Source: Aurantiacibacter suaedae (GTDB lineage: Bacteria > Pseudomonadota > Alphaproteobacteria > Sphingomonadales > Sphingomonadaceae). Taken from it: a DNA stretch of 64,000 nt. The position numbers and the translations under genes are program-made. The stretch covers positions 62,001 through 126,000 of the forward strand of contig NZ_SKCG01000001.1 in assembly GCF_005434915.1 (NCBI RefSeq), written 5' to 3'. Below the pieces are notes generated by a model. The model made no database searches, was not told the origin of the DNA, and was given only the letters and a program-made list of their open reading frames with translations. This document shows positions 51,641 to 61,424 of the stretch, one piece after another (position 1 is the first letter of the stretch; each line of letters opens with the position of its first letter).

Positions 51641-53236
51641 ATGCTCGATTTTCCCCTCTGGAAGCGCATCTCGCTGTGGGGCGTGGCCCTGCTGGTGATT
51701 CTGGCCGCGCTGCCTTCTATCGCTTCGCTTTCAGGTGTGCGCTGGCCCTCTGGCTTGCCCGATCCGGAGGTCAATCTCGGCCTCGACCTTGCTGGCGGCA
51801 GCCACATTCTGCTTGAGGCGCAGCCTTCGCAGGTGGCCGCGCAGCGGCTGGAGACGCTGGAGGAATCGGTTCGCTCAACGCTGCGCGATACCGAACCGCG
51901 CATCCGCATCGGCGATATTTCCACCGCCAACGGCCGTCTGTCGTTCATGCTTGAGGATGCTTCGCAGGTAGATGCCGCCCGCGAAGAACTGCTGCCGCTA
52001 ATCAACGGCTCGGGCCTTACTCGCGAGTGGGATCTGGCCGTCAACGACGGCAACCGTTTCATTCTCACGCCGACCGCGCAGGGCCTTGCAGAGGCCGTCA
52101 GCAATGCGATGGACTCGGCCACCGAAGTGGTGCGCCGCCGTATCGACGCGCTGGGCACGCGCGAGCCGACCATCATCCGTCAGGGCGATAACCGCATCGT
52201 GGTGCAGGTGCCCGGCCTTGAAGACCCGGCTGCGTTGAAGGAATTGCTTGGCCAGACTGCCAACCTCGAATTCAAGCTGGTCGATACCAACGCGCTGCCT
52301 TCCGATATCGAACAGGGCATTGCCCCTCCGGGCAGCGAAATCCTCGAAGGCGCTCCGGGCAGCGACTATGAGGGCCGCCGGATCGCGGTGCGCCGTCTCG
52401 GCGGCATTCGCGGAGATACGCTGACCGGCGCGCAGGCGACGGTCGACCCCCAGACCAATGAAAACGTTGTTACGATCCAGTTCGATCCGACCGGCGGTGC
52501 CCGCTTCGCAAAGCTCACCAGCGAGAACGTGAACCGGCCGTTCGCGATCATCCTCGATGACGAGGTGCTCTCGGCCCCCAACATCAATGAGCCGATCATT
52601 GGCGGTTCGGCGCGCATTTCGGGTGGCTTTACCGCCGAAAGCGCCAACCAGCTCGCAATTCAGCTGCGCTCGGGCGCACTGCCGGTGGATCTTGCAGTGG
52701 TGGAGGAGCGGACCGTTGGGCCGGACCTCGGTGCCGATTCGATCAATCGCGGTATGGTCGCGATGGGTATCGGCTCGCTGCTCGTGGTGCTGCTGATGAT
52801 CGCCACCTATGGCCGCTTCGGCGTCTATGCGACGGCAGCTTTGGTGATTAACGTCTTGATGATCCTTGGGATCATGGCGCTAATGAACACCACACTGACC
52901 TTGCCCGGCATCGCCGGTTTCGTGCTCACCATCGGCGCGGCGGTGGACGCCAACGTGCTGATCAACGAGCGTATCCGTGAGGAGCGAAAGCGAGGGCGCC
53001 GCGTGTTCAACGCGGTGGAGACCGGCTATCGCGAGGCGAGCCGCGCAATCTACGACGCGAACGCCACCAACTTCATCGCCGGTGTGCTGCTGTTCGCCTT
53101 CGGCTCCGGCCCGGTGCGCGGCTTTGCCGTGGTTCTTATCATCGGCCTGTTCACCAGCGTATTCACCGCTGTAACGTTCACCCGGATGTGGGTGGCTGGC
53201 TGGCTGCGTAGCAAGCCTTCCGAAATTCATATCTGA
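51641..53236 (+). CDS. secD: Protein translocase subunit SecD
   Basis: A 531-residue membrane subunit that uses the proton-motive force to complete protein export. It has an N-terminal helix, then NLGLDLAGGSHILLEA (the D1 motif), a large periplasmic P1 domain, and five further transmembrane helices with the D4-D5 signature VLTIGAAVDANVLINERIRE. It is separated from yajC by 20 bases and followed by secF after 11. Confidence 0.97.
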   Translation: MLDFPLWKRISLWGVALLVILAALPSIASLSGVRWPSGLPDPEVNLGLDLAGGSHILLEAQPSQVAAQRLETLEESVRSTLRDTEPRIRIGDISTANGRLSFMLEDASQVDAAREELLPLINGSGLTREWDLAVNDGNRFILTPTAQGLAEAVSNAMDSATEVVRRRIDALGTREPTIIRQGDNRIVVQVPGLEDPAALKELLGQTANLEFKLVDTNALPSDIEQGIAPPGSEILEGAPGSDYEGRRIAVRRLGGIRGDTLTGAQATVDPQTNENVVTIQFDPTGGARFAKLTSENVNRPFAIILDDEVLSAPNINEPIIGGSARISGGFTAESANQLAIQLRSGALPVDLAVVEERTVGPDLGADSINRGMVAMGIGSLLVVLLMIATYGRFGVYATAALVINVLMILGIMALMNTTLTLPGIAGFVLTIGAAVDANVLINERIREERKRGRRVFNAVETGYREASRAIYDANATNFIAGVLLFAFGSGPVRGFAVVLIIGLFTSVFTAVTFTRMWVAGWLRSKPSEIHI

Positions 53237-53247
53237 GGGGAGAGACA

Positions 53248-54228
53248 ATGCGCCTTCTGAAACTCGTCCCCGAAGACACCAACATCCACTTCCTGAAGTG
53301 GCGCCTGCCGTTTTATATCGTCTCGTGCCTCATCATCGCGGCGAGCTGGGCGCTCGTGTTCACGCAGGGCCTGAACTACGGTGTGGACTTCGCCGGTGGT
53401 CAGGAAATCCGCGCCACCTTCGCTGGCGAGGCCGAAGCTCCGGTGGCTGAACTGCGCGACACGATCAGCGCTTTGCCCGAGGTGGAAAATCCGACCATCC
53501 AGCGCTTTGGCGATCCGAACCAGGTTTCGATCCGCGTTCGCCTGCCCGACGAGGCCGAAGGCGATCCCGGCTTTGCCAACCGCATGTCCGAACAAATCAC
53601 CTCCGCAATGCGCGCCGCGCACCCGGATGTGGTGATCGACGGTGTAGATTCGGTTTCGGGCAAGGTCTCGGGCGAGTTCCGCGATACCGCGCTTTATGCC
53701 TTGCTGTTCGCGATGATCGCGATCTCGATCTACATCTGGATCCGGTTCGAGTGGCAGTTCGGCGTGGGCGCGCTGTTCGCGCTGTTCCACGACGTGTCGC
53801 TGACGCTGGGCATGTTCGCGCTGTTCCAGATGGAGTTCTCGCTCCAGATCATCGCCGCGATCCTTGCCATCATCGGCTACTCGCTGAACGATACCATCGT
53901 CGTCTACGACCGTATCCGTGAGAACCTGAAGAAGTTCCGCAAGATGCCGGTGCCCGAATTGCTCGACCTCTCTGTCAACGAGACGCTGGCGCGTACGGTG
54001 ATGACCTCGCTTACGCTGCTGGTGGCGCTTATTCCTTTGCTGATGTTCGGCCCGGCGAGCCTGTTCGGCCTCGTGGCGGCGATCACGCTGGGTATCTTCG
54101 TCGGCACCTATTCGTCGGTCTACATGGCCGCGCCGATCCTGATCTGGCTCGGTGTGAACAGCGACAGCTTCGTACCGACCGAAACTGTTGCCGACCGGCA
54201 GGAACGCAAGGCGCGCGGCGAAGTCTAG
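53248..54228 (+). CDS. secF: Protein translocase subunit SecF
   Basis: A 326-residue partner of SecD. It has the D1-type motif NYGVDFAGGQEIRATF near residue 43, a small periplasmic domain, and the conserved IGYSLNDTIVVYDRIREN with the proton-relay Asp. The last helices read LVAAITLGIFVGTYSSVYMA. GAGGGGAGAGACA precedes the ATG. Its stop overlaps by 4 bases the end of the convergent glycosyltransferase gene. Confidence 0.97.
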   Translation: MRLLKLVPEDTNIHFLKWRLPFYIVSCLIIAASWALVFTQGLNYGVDFAGGQEIRATFAGEAEAPVAELRDTISALPEVENPTIQRFGDPNQVSIRVRLPDEAEGDPGFANRMSEQITSAMRAAHPDVVIDGVDSVSGKVSGEFRDTALYALLFAMIAISIYIWIRFEWQFGVGALFALFHDVSLTLGMFALFQMEFSLQIIAAILAIIGYSLNDTIVVYDRIRENLKKFRKMPVPELLDLSVNETLARTVMTSLTLLVALIPLLMFGPASLFGLVAAITLGIFVGTYSSVYMAAPILIWLGVNSDSFVPTETVADRQERKARGEV

Positions 54229-55409
54229 GCGGTGAGCTGCTCGTAATAGGAGGCCAGCGCTTCGGCATTGGCCTCCCAGCTGAAGCGGCCGGCGCTCTTG
54301 CATACCACTTTGGGCGGCGTCGCCTCGGCGAACAGCTCTTGCAAAGCCTCGGCGATCGCATCGGCATTGCGCGCAATGATGCGCCCTGCCGGGCTCGCCT
54401 CGTTCGGCAGTATCTCGCGCGCGCCGCCGACATCGGTGATGACGAGCGGCGTTCCACAGGCAAGCGATTCGACCCAGGCGTTGGCCAGGCCTTCGCTGGC
54501 GGAGGGCAGCGCCGTCGCATCCGCCGCCGAGAGCACGCGGGGCAGATCGCCGTGCCCGAGCGAGCCGAGGAAATGCACCCGGTCTGACAGGCCCAGTTCC
54601 TCGGCCAATTCAGCCAGCGCAGCGCGATCCGGTCCGACACCGGCGAGCGCCAGATGGGTATCGGGCAGCTGCGTAAGCGCACGCATAACGAAGTGCTGAC
54701 CCTTGCGCGGGATGAGCGCGCCGATGGAGGCAACCAGCCGCGCATCGGCTGCTAGTGTCACCCCGAAATGGCTAGCAAGGAAAGCACGGCTCTCTGCCCG
54801 GTCAAGCGGGCGGAACAGGCTGCGGTCAAGCCCTGTATAATGAACCGTGATCTTCTCGCGCGGAAGGCCGATCTCAGCCATATCATCGGCCAGCGCTTCG
54901 CACACGGCGAGCAAGCCTGTGGCCTGGGCGGCAGCGCCGCGCATCTTGCGGTTGGCATAGGCCTTCATGCCCCAGTGCGAGATATCCGCCCCGCGCGCCT
55001 TGATGCTCAGCGGGAGGCCCAGATCCTCGGCAATGCGGGCGGCGGCGGGGCCGTCGGGATAGAAGAACTGCGCATCGACCAGATCGAACGGGGCGATGGT
55101 GTGGAGGCGGCGGGCCAGCGGCAAGGCCGCGCGCACGATCATCGCCGGGTTGAAGGGCCCGCCCACGGAGGGGATCAGTGTGAAACGCGGACGGTAGACC
55201 TCGACCCCAAGTTCCATACCCGAGGTCGCGGCCAGTGCGAGCGCGCGGTAGCGCCCCATCGGCACCGGCGGCACGCCAATCGGATTCATGACGGTAACGC
55301 TCCAGTCGCCGCGCGCGGCCAGCGCTTCCATCTGCCGCGCGACGAAAGTGCCGAAGCGGGGCGTGTGGCTGTTGGGGTAGAGTGTCGCCAGCGAAAGGAC
55401 GCGCTTCAT
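54225..55409 (-). CDS. Glycosyltransferase family 4 protein
   Basis: A 394-residue GT-B retaining glycosyltransferase. The N-terminal lobe opens MKRVLSLATLYPNSHTPRFG. The C-terminal lobe has SIGALIPRKGQHFVMRAL and the EX7E motif in PSASEGLANAWVESLACGTP. Likely role: transfer of a sugar from a nucleotide donor to an envelope or exopolysaccharide acceptor; the sugar is unknown. It is convergent with secF and 13 bases downstream of the XRE gene on the same strand, so possibly co-transcribed with it. Confidence 0.9.
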   Translation of the reverse strand: MKRVLSLATLYPNSHTPRFGTFVARQMEALAARGDWSVTVMNPIGVPPVPMGRYRALALAATSGMELGVEVYRPRFTLIPSVGGPFNPAMIVRAALPLARRLHTIAPFDLVDAQFFYPDGPAAARIAEDLGLPLSIKARGADISHWGMKAYANRKMRGAAAQATGLLAVCEALADDMAEIGLPREKITVHYTGLDRSLFRPLDRAESRAFLASHFGVTLAADARLVASIGALIPRKGQHFVMRALTQLPDTHLALAGVGPDRAALAELAEELGLSDRVHFLGSLGHGDLPRVLSAADATALPSASEGLANAWVESLACGTPLVITDVGGAREILPNEASPAGRIIARNADAIAEALQELFAEATPPKVVCKSAGRFSWEANAEALASYYEQLTA

Positions 55410-55422
55410 CGTCCGCGCCCCG

Positions 55423-55995
55423 TTAGAGCTTTCGCACCAGCATTTCGGCCACGGCGAGCCAGGGCGGCCCGTCGATCACGATCTGCCGCTGACCGCTGCC
55501 CGGCGGTAACAGGCCCACGAAGTTGCCCCGGCGATCGATCAGTCTGCCGAAAGCGAATCGCCCGCCCGATCGCGGCGCGAGCACGTCGCGGTTGACGAGA
55601 GCAGGGCTATCGTTGGGATCGACCTTGCGCAGCCACAGCTGGTCGCCGCTGCGATATTCGCCCTGACTGAACTCCACGACTAGGCACACCAGCGCCCCGC
55701 CATCCACCAGTTCGGTGGGCAGGATGGCATCGCGCGGGGCGGTGAGGCTTTCAGGCCCTGTGTCAGTGAGGCGGGCGATGACCTGCGGCGCGGCCTGCTC
55801 CTCGCCCTTCACCAGCGTTTCAGGCTCGACACCAAGCGCCGCGCCGATGCGATTCATCCACGCCAGCGAAAGGTTACGCATCCCGGTTTCAAGGCGGCCA
55901 ATCGTTTGTGCGGTGGTCGGCGGATCGCAAGCATCGGCCACTTCGGCCAGCGTCAGGCCCTTCTGCTTGCGGATGGCTCGGATGCGATTGATCAC
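55423..55995 (-). CDS. XRE-type helix-turn-helix regulator
   Basis: A 190-residue regulator with an N-terminal XRE domain (RIRAIRKQKGLTLAEVADAC, then TTAQTIGRLETGMRN). The beta-rich C-terminal half resembles an S24/peptidase-like sensor fold, but it has no clear Ser-Lys dyad (GDQLWLRKVDPND, GRFAFGRLIDRRG), so it is probably non-cleaving. The GTG at 55995 has GGAG 9 bases upstream; the TTG at 56019 is a weaker alternative. A TGTAGGAAAGTGG motif lies 35 bases before the start. It is divergent from the DUF6456 gene. Confidence 0.85.
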   Translation of the reverse strand: MINRIRAIRKQKGLTLAEVADACDPPTTAQTIGRLETGMRNLSLAWMNRIGAALGVEPETLVKGEEQAAPQVIARLTDTGPESLTAPRDAILPTELVDGGALVCLVVEFSQGEYRSGDQLWLRKVDPNDSPALVNRDVLAPRSGGRFAFGRLIDRRGNFVGLLPPGSGQRQIVIDGPPWLAVAEMLVRKL

Positions 55996-56029
55996 CGCTC
56001 GGGGCTCCAAAATAACCAAATCGGTTTTT

Positions 56030-56042
56030 CCACTTTCCTACA
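56030..56042 (-). promoter_or_regulatory. TGTAGGAAAGTGG motif between XRE and DUF6456 genes
   Basis: On the minus strand the 13 bases TGTAGGAAAGTGG are identical to those at 49562-49574. It is 35 bases before the XRE start and in the divergent region shared with the DUF6456 gene, a typical position for auto-regulation. Confidence 0.4.
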
Positions 56043-56093
56043 TCGTACCGGTGCTGGCAAGTCGCCGCCACTGCAATCTTGGGGAGAACGCCG

Positions 56094-56582
56094 ATGACGA
56101 TGCCGCGCGAACTGGTTGAACGTGAGCTTACCGAGGAGGGGCCACGGCGTGGTGGCAAGGCAGGCGGGATTTCGCGCAGGCGGCGCAGTGTCACTATGAA
56201 TCTTGCCGAAAGCCCGCTCAGCTGGCTGCACGCCCATGGCCACCTCGACGACCGGCTCTTCGCCGCCGGGGAGGCGCTGCGCAGTGATTACGAGCGGGCG
56301 CAGGTCGCGCCGTCGATCACGATGCGCTGGGATCCGGTGCGGGTGAAGTCGACCGGTGAGCGCGGGCTGGAGCAGGGCGAAAAGCAGATCGCAGCGCGCC
56401 AGCGCTTCGCTGGAGCGATGAGGGCCGCCGGCAGGGGACTGGAAGACGTGCTGTGGCGGGTGGTCTGCGCGGGCGAGACCTTACCGGTTGCGGAAAAGGC
56501 GCTGGCCTGGCCGGCGCGTTCGGGCAAGCTAGTGCTGCGGCTGGCGCTGGACCGGGTGGCGGACTTTTACCGCCTGCGGTGA
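56094..56582 (+). CDS. DUF6456 domain protein
   Basis: A 162-residue basic protein matching the pattern of DUF6456, a domain found mostly in alphaproteobacteria. An Arg-rich N-terminus (GGISRRRRSVTMNLAESPLSW) is followed by a helical core with AGEALRSDYERAQVAPSITM and LVLRLALDRVADFYRLR. ATG at 56094 follows GGGGAGAACGCCG; ATG at 56079 and 56100 are alternatives. Function is unknown; homologues with HTH parts suggest a regulatory role, unproven here. Confidence 0.8.
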   Translation: MTMPRELVERELTEEGPRRGGKAGGISRRRRSVTMNLAESPLSWLHAHGHLDDRLFAAGEALRSDYERAQVAPSITMRWDPVRVKSTGERGLEQGEKQIAARQRFAGAMRAAGRGLEDVLWRVVCAGETLPVAEKALAWPARSGKLVLRLALDRVADFYRLR

Positions 56583-56585
56583 GGC

Positions 56586-57413
56586 TTAGCGGCCGGTCAG
56601 CGTCGCATACCAACGCTGCAATAGCCCGAGGAACCGTTGCAAAAGCGAGGGGTGCGGATGGGACAGGCAAACGTCTTCGCGCATGAGACGGGCGCGCAGG
56701 TTGCTTTGGGCCGAGGGGGCGTGGGTGACGGGTTTGGGGGCGGGGCGGGGAGCCTCGTCCTCATCGAACAGGATGACCGAGGCCACGGCATCATCGACGA
56801 CCGGCGGCTGCATTGGCGCGCTTTTCGGCGCTGGCTCGCGGTGCGAAAAGCCGGGGGCGACATCGTCGTAATCGTGCATCAGACCGAGGCGCTCTGGCGA
56901 GCGCTCGGTTGCGGGCGCTGGCTGGAGGGGTTGCTTCTCAATCGGCGCGGCTTCGCGAACGGCCGGTTTTTGCGCCAGCAAAGGTTCGCTCGGTTGCTGC
57001 GACAAGGCATCGGGAAGCGCGCCAAAGATGGTGATTTGCGGCTGCTTCGGTTCGCGCGGGCGGGTCAGAGACAGCATCTTCTCCGGCGCGGGAGGGTCGG
57101 CCTCTTCAAGATCGTCGACCCATTTGTCGTCGTCGTTTAACGGAGAGAGCGGCTGCGCAAAAATATCGTCCTTGTCGCTTTCCGACATCGGCGCCAGGCC
57201 GAACAGGCTGACATTTGCGCGCGGACGTTCCTCGGGAACATACTCGTCGAGCTGCTCTGCCGCGCCTTGCTGGAACAATTGATGGGCCTGCGCCAGCTCG
57301 TCGGGATCGACCACGAGGACGGGCTTCTTCTTCAGCCGGCGCGCTCCCATGCTCGCGAGGCTGCCAAAGGCATCCTCGGAACGCAGGGCTGTGGAAGAAG
57401 AGTTCGGACCCAT
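56586..57413 (-). CDS. Hypothetical protein, Pro/Glu-rich and disordered
   Basis: A 275-residue protein I do not recognise. The start has a short basic stretch (GARRLKKKPVLVVDPDELAQ) with a predicted helix, the middle (about 60-215) is rich in Pro, Glu, Asp and Gln and probably unfolded, and the end (LQRFLGLLQRWYATLTGR) is an amphipathic helix. No transmembrane or catalytic motif is visible. It is convergent with the DUF6456 gene, 3 bases apart, and a 15-base palindrome lies 14 bases upstream of its ATG. Confidence 0.65.
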   Translation of the reverse strand: MGPNSSSTALRSEDAFGSLASMGARRLKKKPVLVVDPDELAQAHQLFQQGAAEQLDEYVPEERPRANVSLFGLAPMSESDKDDIFAQPLSPLNDDDKWVDDLEEADPPAPEKMLSLTRPREPKQPQITIFGALPDALSQQPSEPLLAQKPAVREAAPIEKQPLQPAPATERSPERLGLMHDYDDVAPGFSHREPAPKSAPMQPPVVDDAVASVILFDEDEAPRPAPKPVTHAPSAQSNLRARLMREDVCLSHPHPSLLQRFLGLLQRWYATLTGR

Positions 57414-57426
57414 AAGGCCTCTTAAA

Positions 57427-57441
57427 CCACCAAGTTGGTGG
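57427..57441. promoter_or_regulatory. 15-base palindrome CCACCAAGTTGGTGG
   Basis: Perfect 7-1-7 palindrome CCACCAA-G-TTGGTGG in the short intergenic region upstream of the disordered-protein gene, 14 bases before its ATG at 57413. It could be a small operator or a leader hairpin. Confidence 0.4.
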
Positions 57442-57503
57442 AGGCGGAGTGTCGATAGTTGGTTAATTGCGGGTAAGCGTTAAATTGTTGCCCGCGCGTG
57501 CCG

Positions 57504-59312
<1,809 letters not shown>

Positions 59313-59423
59313 GATCGGCGCGACCTAGTGAGACGGCGAGGACCTGACAAGCTCCGCGCGCGTTCAGGAAGCGGAAATCGGTTGTTGCGGAGATAGCCGT
59401 TTATTTATCTATGGAGTGATTAT

Positions 59424-60161
59424 ATGTCGCGACTCTCTTTTTCCGCCCTTGCTGCTACGGCAACACTCGTGGCGATGGTGCCGCTCGGTGCGACGCCTTC
59501 CGCGGCCGCGGATGTGGCGATTGCTGCTCAAGGCCCGGTGGTCGAACTGCGCGTGACACAGCAGGTGCTGTCCGATCCCGACAAGGCGACGGTCAACGCC
59601 GGCGTCACCACTCGCGGGGCGACTGCGGTGGAAGCTATGCGAACCAATGCCACACAAATGGAGCGCATGCTCGCGCAGGTGACCAGCCTTGGGGTGCCCG
59701 AGGACCGCGTCCAGACCAGCGGAATCACGCTCAACCCGCAGTACAATTACAACAACAATCAGCCGCCGCAGTTCACCGGCTATGAGGCGACCAACACGGT
59801 GACGCTGGAGCTGCGCGAACTCGACCGGATCGGGCCGGTGCTCGATGCGCTTGTGGCAGCAGGAGCAACCAATCTCAACGGGCCGATGTGGGCTATCGTC
59901 GACGACACCAGCGCCAAGCAAAGCGCGCGCGAGGCGGCCTTTGCGCAAGCGCGCGAGCAGGCCGAGGGCTATGCGAAGATGGCCGGGTTCGGTTCGGCGC
60001 GGCTGCTGGCGGTGGAAGAAACGCTCGACTATGCCACCCCGATGTACGATCGCATCGCCCCGCAGGCGGTCAGCGCCGCGCCGGCCGCTTCGACCCCGAC
60101 GCGTCCTGGCCGGGTGGCGACGCAGATCACGCTGACCGTGAAGTACGCGCTGGAGCAATAG
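59424..60161 (+). CDS. SIMPL domain (DUF541) periplasmic protein
   Basis: A 245-residue exported protein with a signal peptide (about 1-30, GATPSAAADVA). The SIMPL domain is present: VELRVTQQVLSDPDKATVNA, QVTSLGVPEDRVQTSGITLN and EAAFAQAREQAEGYAKMAGF. SIMPL proteins have been linked to oxidative-stress protection and outer-membrane-associated functions, but the mechanism is unclear. Upstream it is divergent from the ABC-F gene across 111 bases. Confidence 0.9.
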   Translation: MSRLSFSALAATATLVAMVPLGATPSAAADVAIAAQGPVVELRVTQQVLSDPDKATVNAGVTTRGATAVEAMRTNATQMERMLAQVTSLGVPEDRVQTSGITLNPQYNYNNNQPPQFTGYEATNTVTLELRELDRIGPVLDALVAAGATNLNGPMWAIVDDTSAKQSAREAAFAQAREQAEGYAKMAGFGSARLLAVEETLDYATPMYDRIAPQAVSAAPAASTPTRPGRVATQITLTVKYALEQ

Positions 60162-60240
60162 AGCACAGGCTAGAGCTTGCGGCAGGCAAAGCGCGGCATT
60201 CACACCTTGTTCAATGCCCCTGACTTAGGCAGAACCCGTG

Positions 60241-60588
60241 ATGATGACCGCCTTTGCCTTTCGTATTTCTGCCTTGGCCACGGTATGGGCGCTCGCGCTG
60301 GTCGGTGCGACACTGGCAGTTCCCGCCGCCGCACAGCCGATGCCGTCGCGCCTTCAGGCCGACGATCAGGCGAGCGCCCGTGCCGAAATGCAGGCCGGGC
60401 GCAACCTGCCGATCCGCGCCATCGAACAACGCATAGTCCCGCGCTACGAGCGGCAGGGGTTCGAGTATCTAACCTTCGAATACGATGGCGTTGCCTCGAT
60501 CTATCGGCTCAAGTTCATCAAGGACGGGCGACTTCTGTTTGTCGATGCCGATCCGCGCACGGGCCGTGTGCTGCGCGAGCAGCGCTGA
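60241..60588 (+). CDS. Exported PepSY-like protein
   Basis: A 115-residue protein with a signal peptide (about 1-31, AVPAAAQPM) and a small PepSY-like domain, LPIRAIEQRIVPRYERQGFE then SIYRLKFIKDGRLLFVD. It stands 85 bases upstream of a response regulator and sensor kinase on the same strand. That is a common arrangement in which the PepSY protein may inhibit or tune the kinase periplasmic domain; this is inferred from the position. Starts at 60238 (GTG) and 60244 (ATG) are also possible. Confidence 0.8.
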   Translation: MMTAFAFRISALATVWALALVGATLAVPAAAQPMPSRLQADDQASARAEMQAGRNLPIRAIEQRIVPRYERQGFEYLTFEYDGVASIYRLKFIKDGRLLFVDADPRTGRVLREQR

Positions 60589-60673
60589 GCCATCCGCCGG
60601 AAACCGCAGCCCTGGTTGACGCGTTCATGACATTCGCCCAAGCACGGGCGCAGATGTTTGCGAAGGGGTATCA

Positions 60674-61351
60674 ATGCGCATCCTGATCGTGGAAGACGAA
60701 CCGACGCTGGGTCAGCAGCTCAAGAACACGCTGGAACAGAACGGCTATGCGGTCGACCTGTCTACCGACGGTGAAGACGGCCATTTCCTTGGCTCGACCG
60801 AGGAATACGATGCCGTGGTGCTCGACCTCGGCCTGCCCGAAATCGACGGCCTGACCGTGCTCGGCATGTGGCGCAAGGAGGGGCGAAAGTTCCCGGTGCT
60901 GGTGCTGACCGCGCGCGATTCGTGGTCGGACAAGGTGGCCGGGCTCGATGCCGGGGCCGACGATTATCTCGCCAAGCCGTTCCAGACCGAAGAGCTGATC
61001 GCCCGCCTGCGCGCGCTAATCCGCCGCGCCTCGGGCAATGCCTCGAGCGAGTTGACCGCTGGTGACGTGCGGCTCGATACCCGCTCAGGCCGCGTCACCC
61101 GCGCGGGTGAGCCGGTCAAGCTGACCGCGCAGGAATACAAGCTGCTGAGCTACCTGATGCACCACAAGGGCAAGGTGGTCAGCCGCACCGAACTGATCGA
61201 GCACATTTACGATCAGGATTTCGACCGCGATTCGAACACCATCGAGGTGTTCGTGACGCGCATCCGCAAGAAGCTTGGCGCAGAGGTAATCACAACGATC
61301 CGTGGCCTCGGTTACAGCCTCGACGACCCCTCCGAAGGCGCGCGCGAATAG
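60674..61351 (+). CDS. OmpR-family response regulator
   Basis: A 225-residue transcription factor. The receiver domain has the phospho-Asp51 in AVVLDLGLPEIDG, the acidic VEDEP start, Thr in LTARDSW and Lys in YLAKPF. The C-terminal winged helix ends TTIRGLGYSLDD. It resembles the PhoP/QseB group. The histidine kinase gene follows and is probably co-transcribed; its open frame overlaps the end of this gene. Confidence 0.94.
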   Translation: MRILIVEDEPTLGQQLKNTLEQNGYAVDLSTDGEDGHFLGSTEEYDAVVLDLGLPEIDGLTVLGMWRKEGRKFPVLVLTARDSWSDKVAGLDAGADDYLAKPFQTEELIARLRALIRRASGNASSELTAGDVRLDTRSGRVTRAGEPVKLTAQEYKLLSYLMHHKGKVVSRTELIEHIYDQDFDRDSNTIEVFVTRIRKKLGAEVITTIRGLGYSLDDPSEGARE

Positions 61352-61424
61352 CGGCGATGACGAGGGCGTGGCTCCCGCTGACGTGAGCGCCGAGGAGGCG
61401 CCCGCGGGAGAAATCGCGCCCGAC

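Noticed and set aside
57455..57490. Possible CtrA site (TTAA...TTAA) upstream of the disordered-protein gene
   Set aside because: The two TTAA half-sites are 13 bases apart, not the 7 expected for CtrA.
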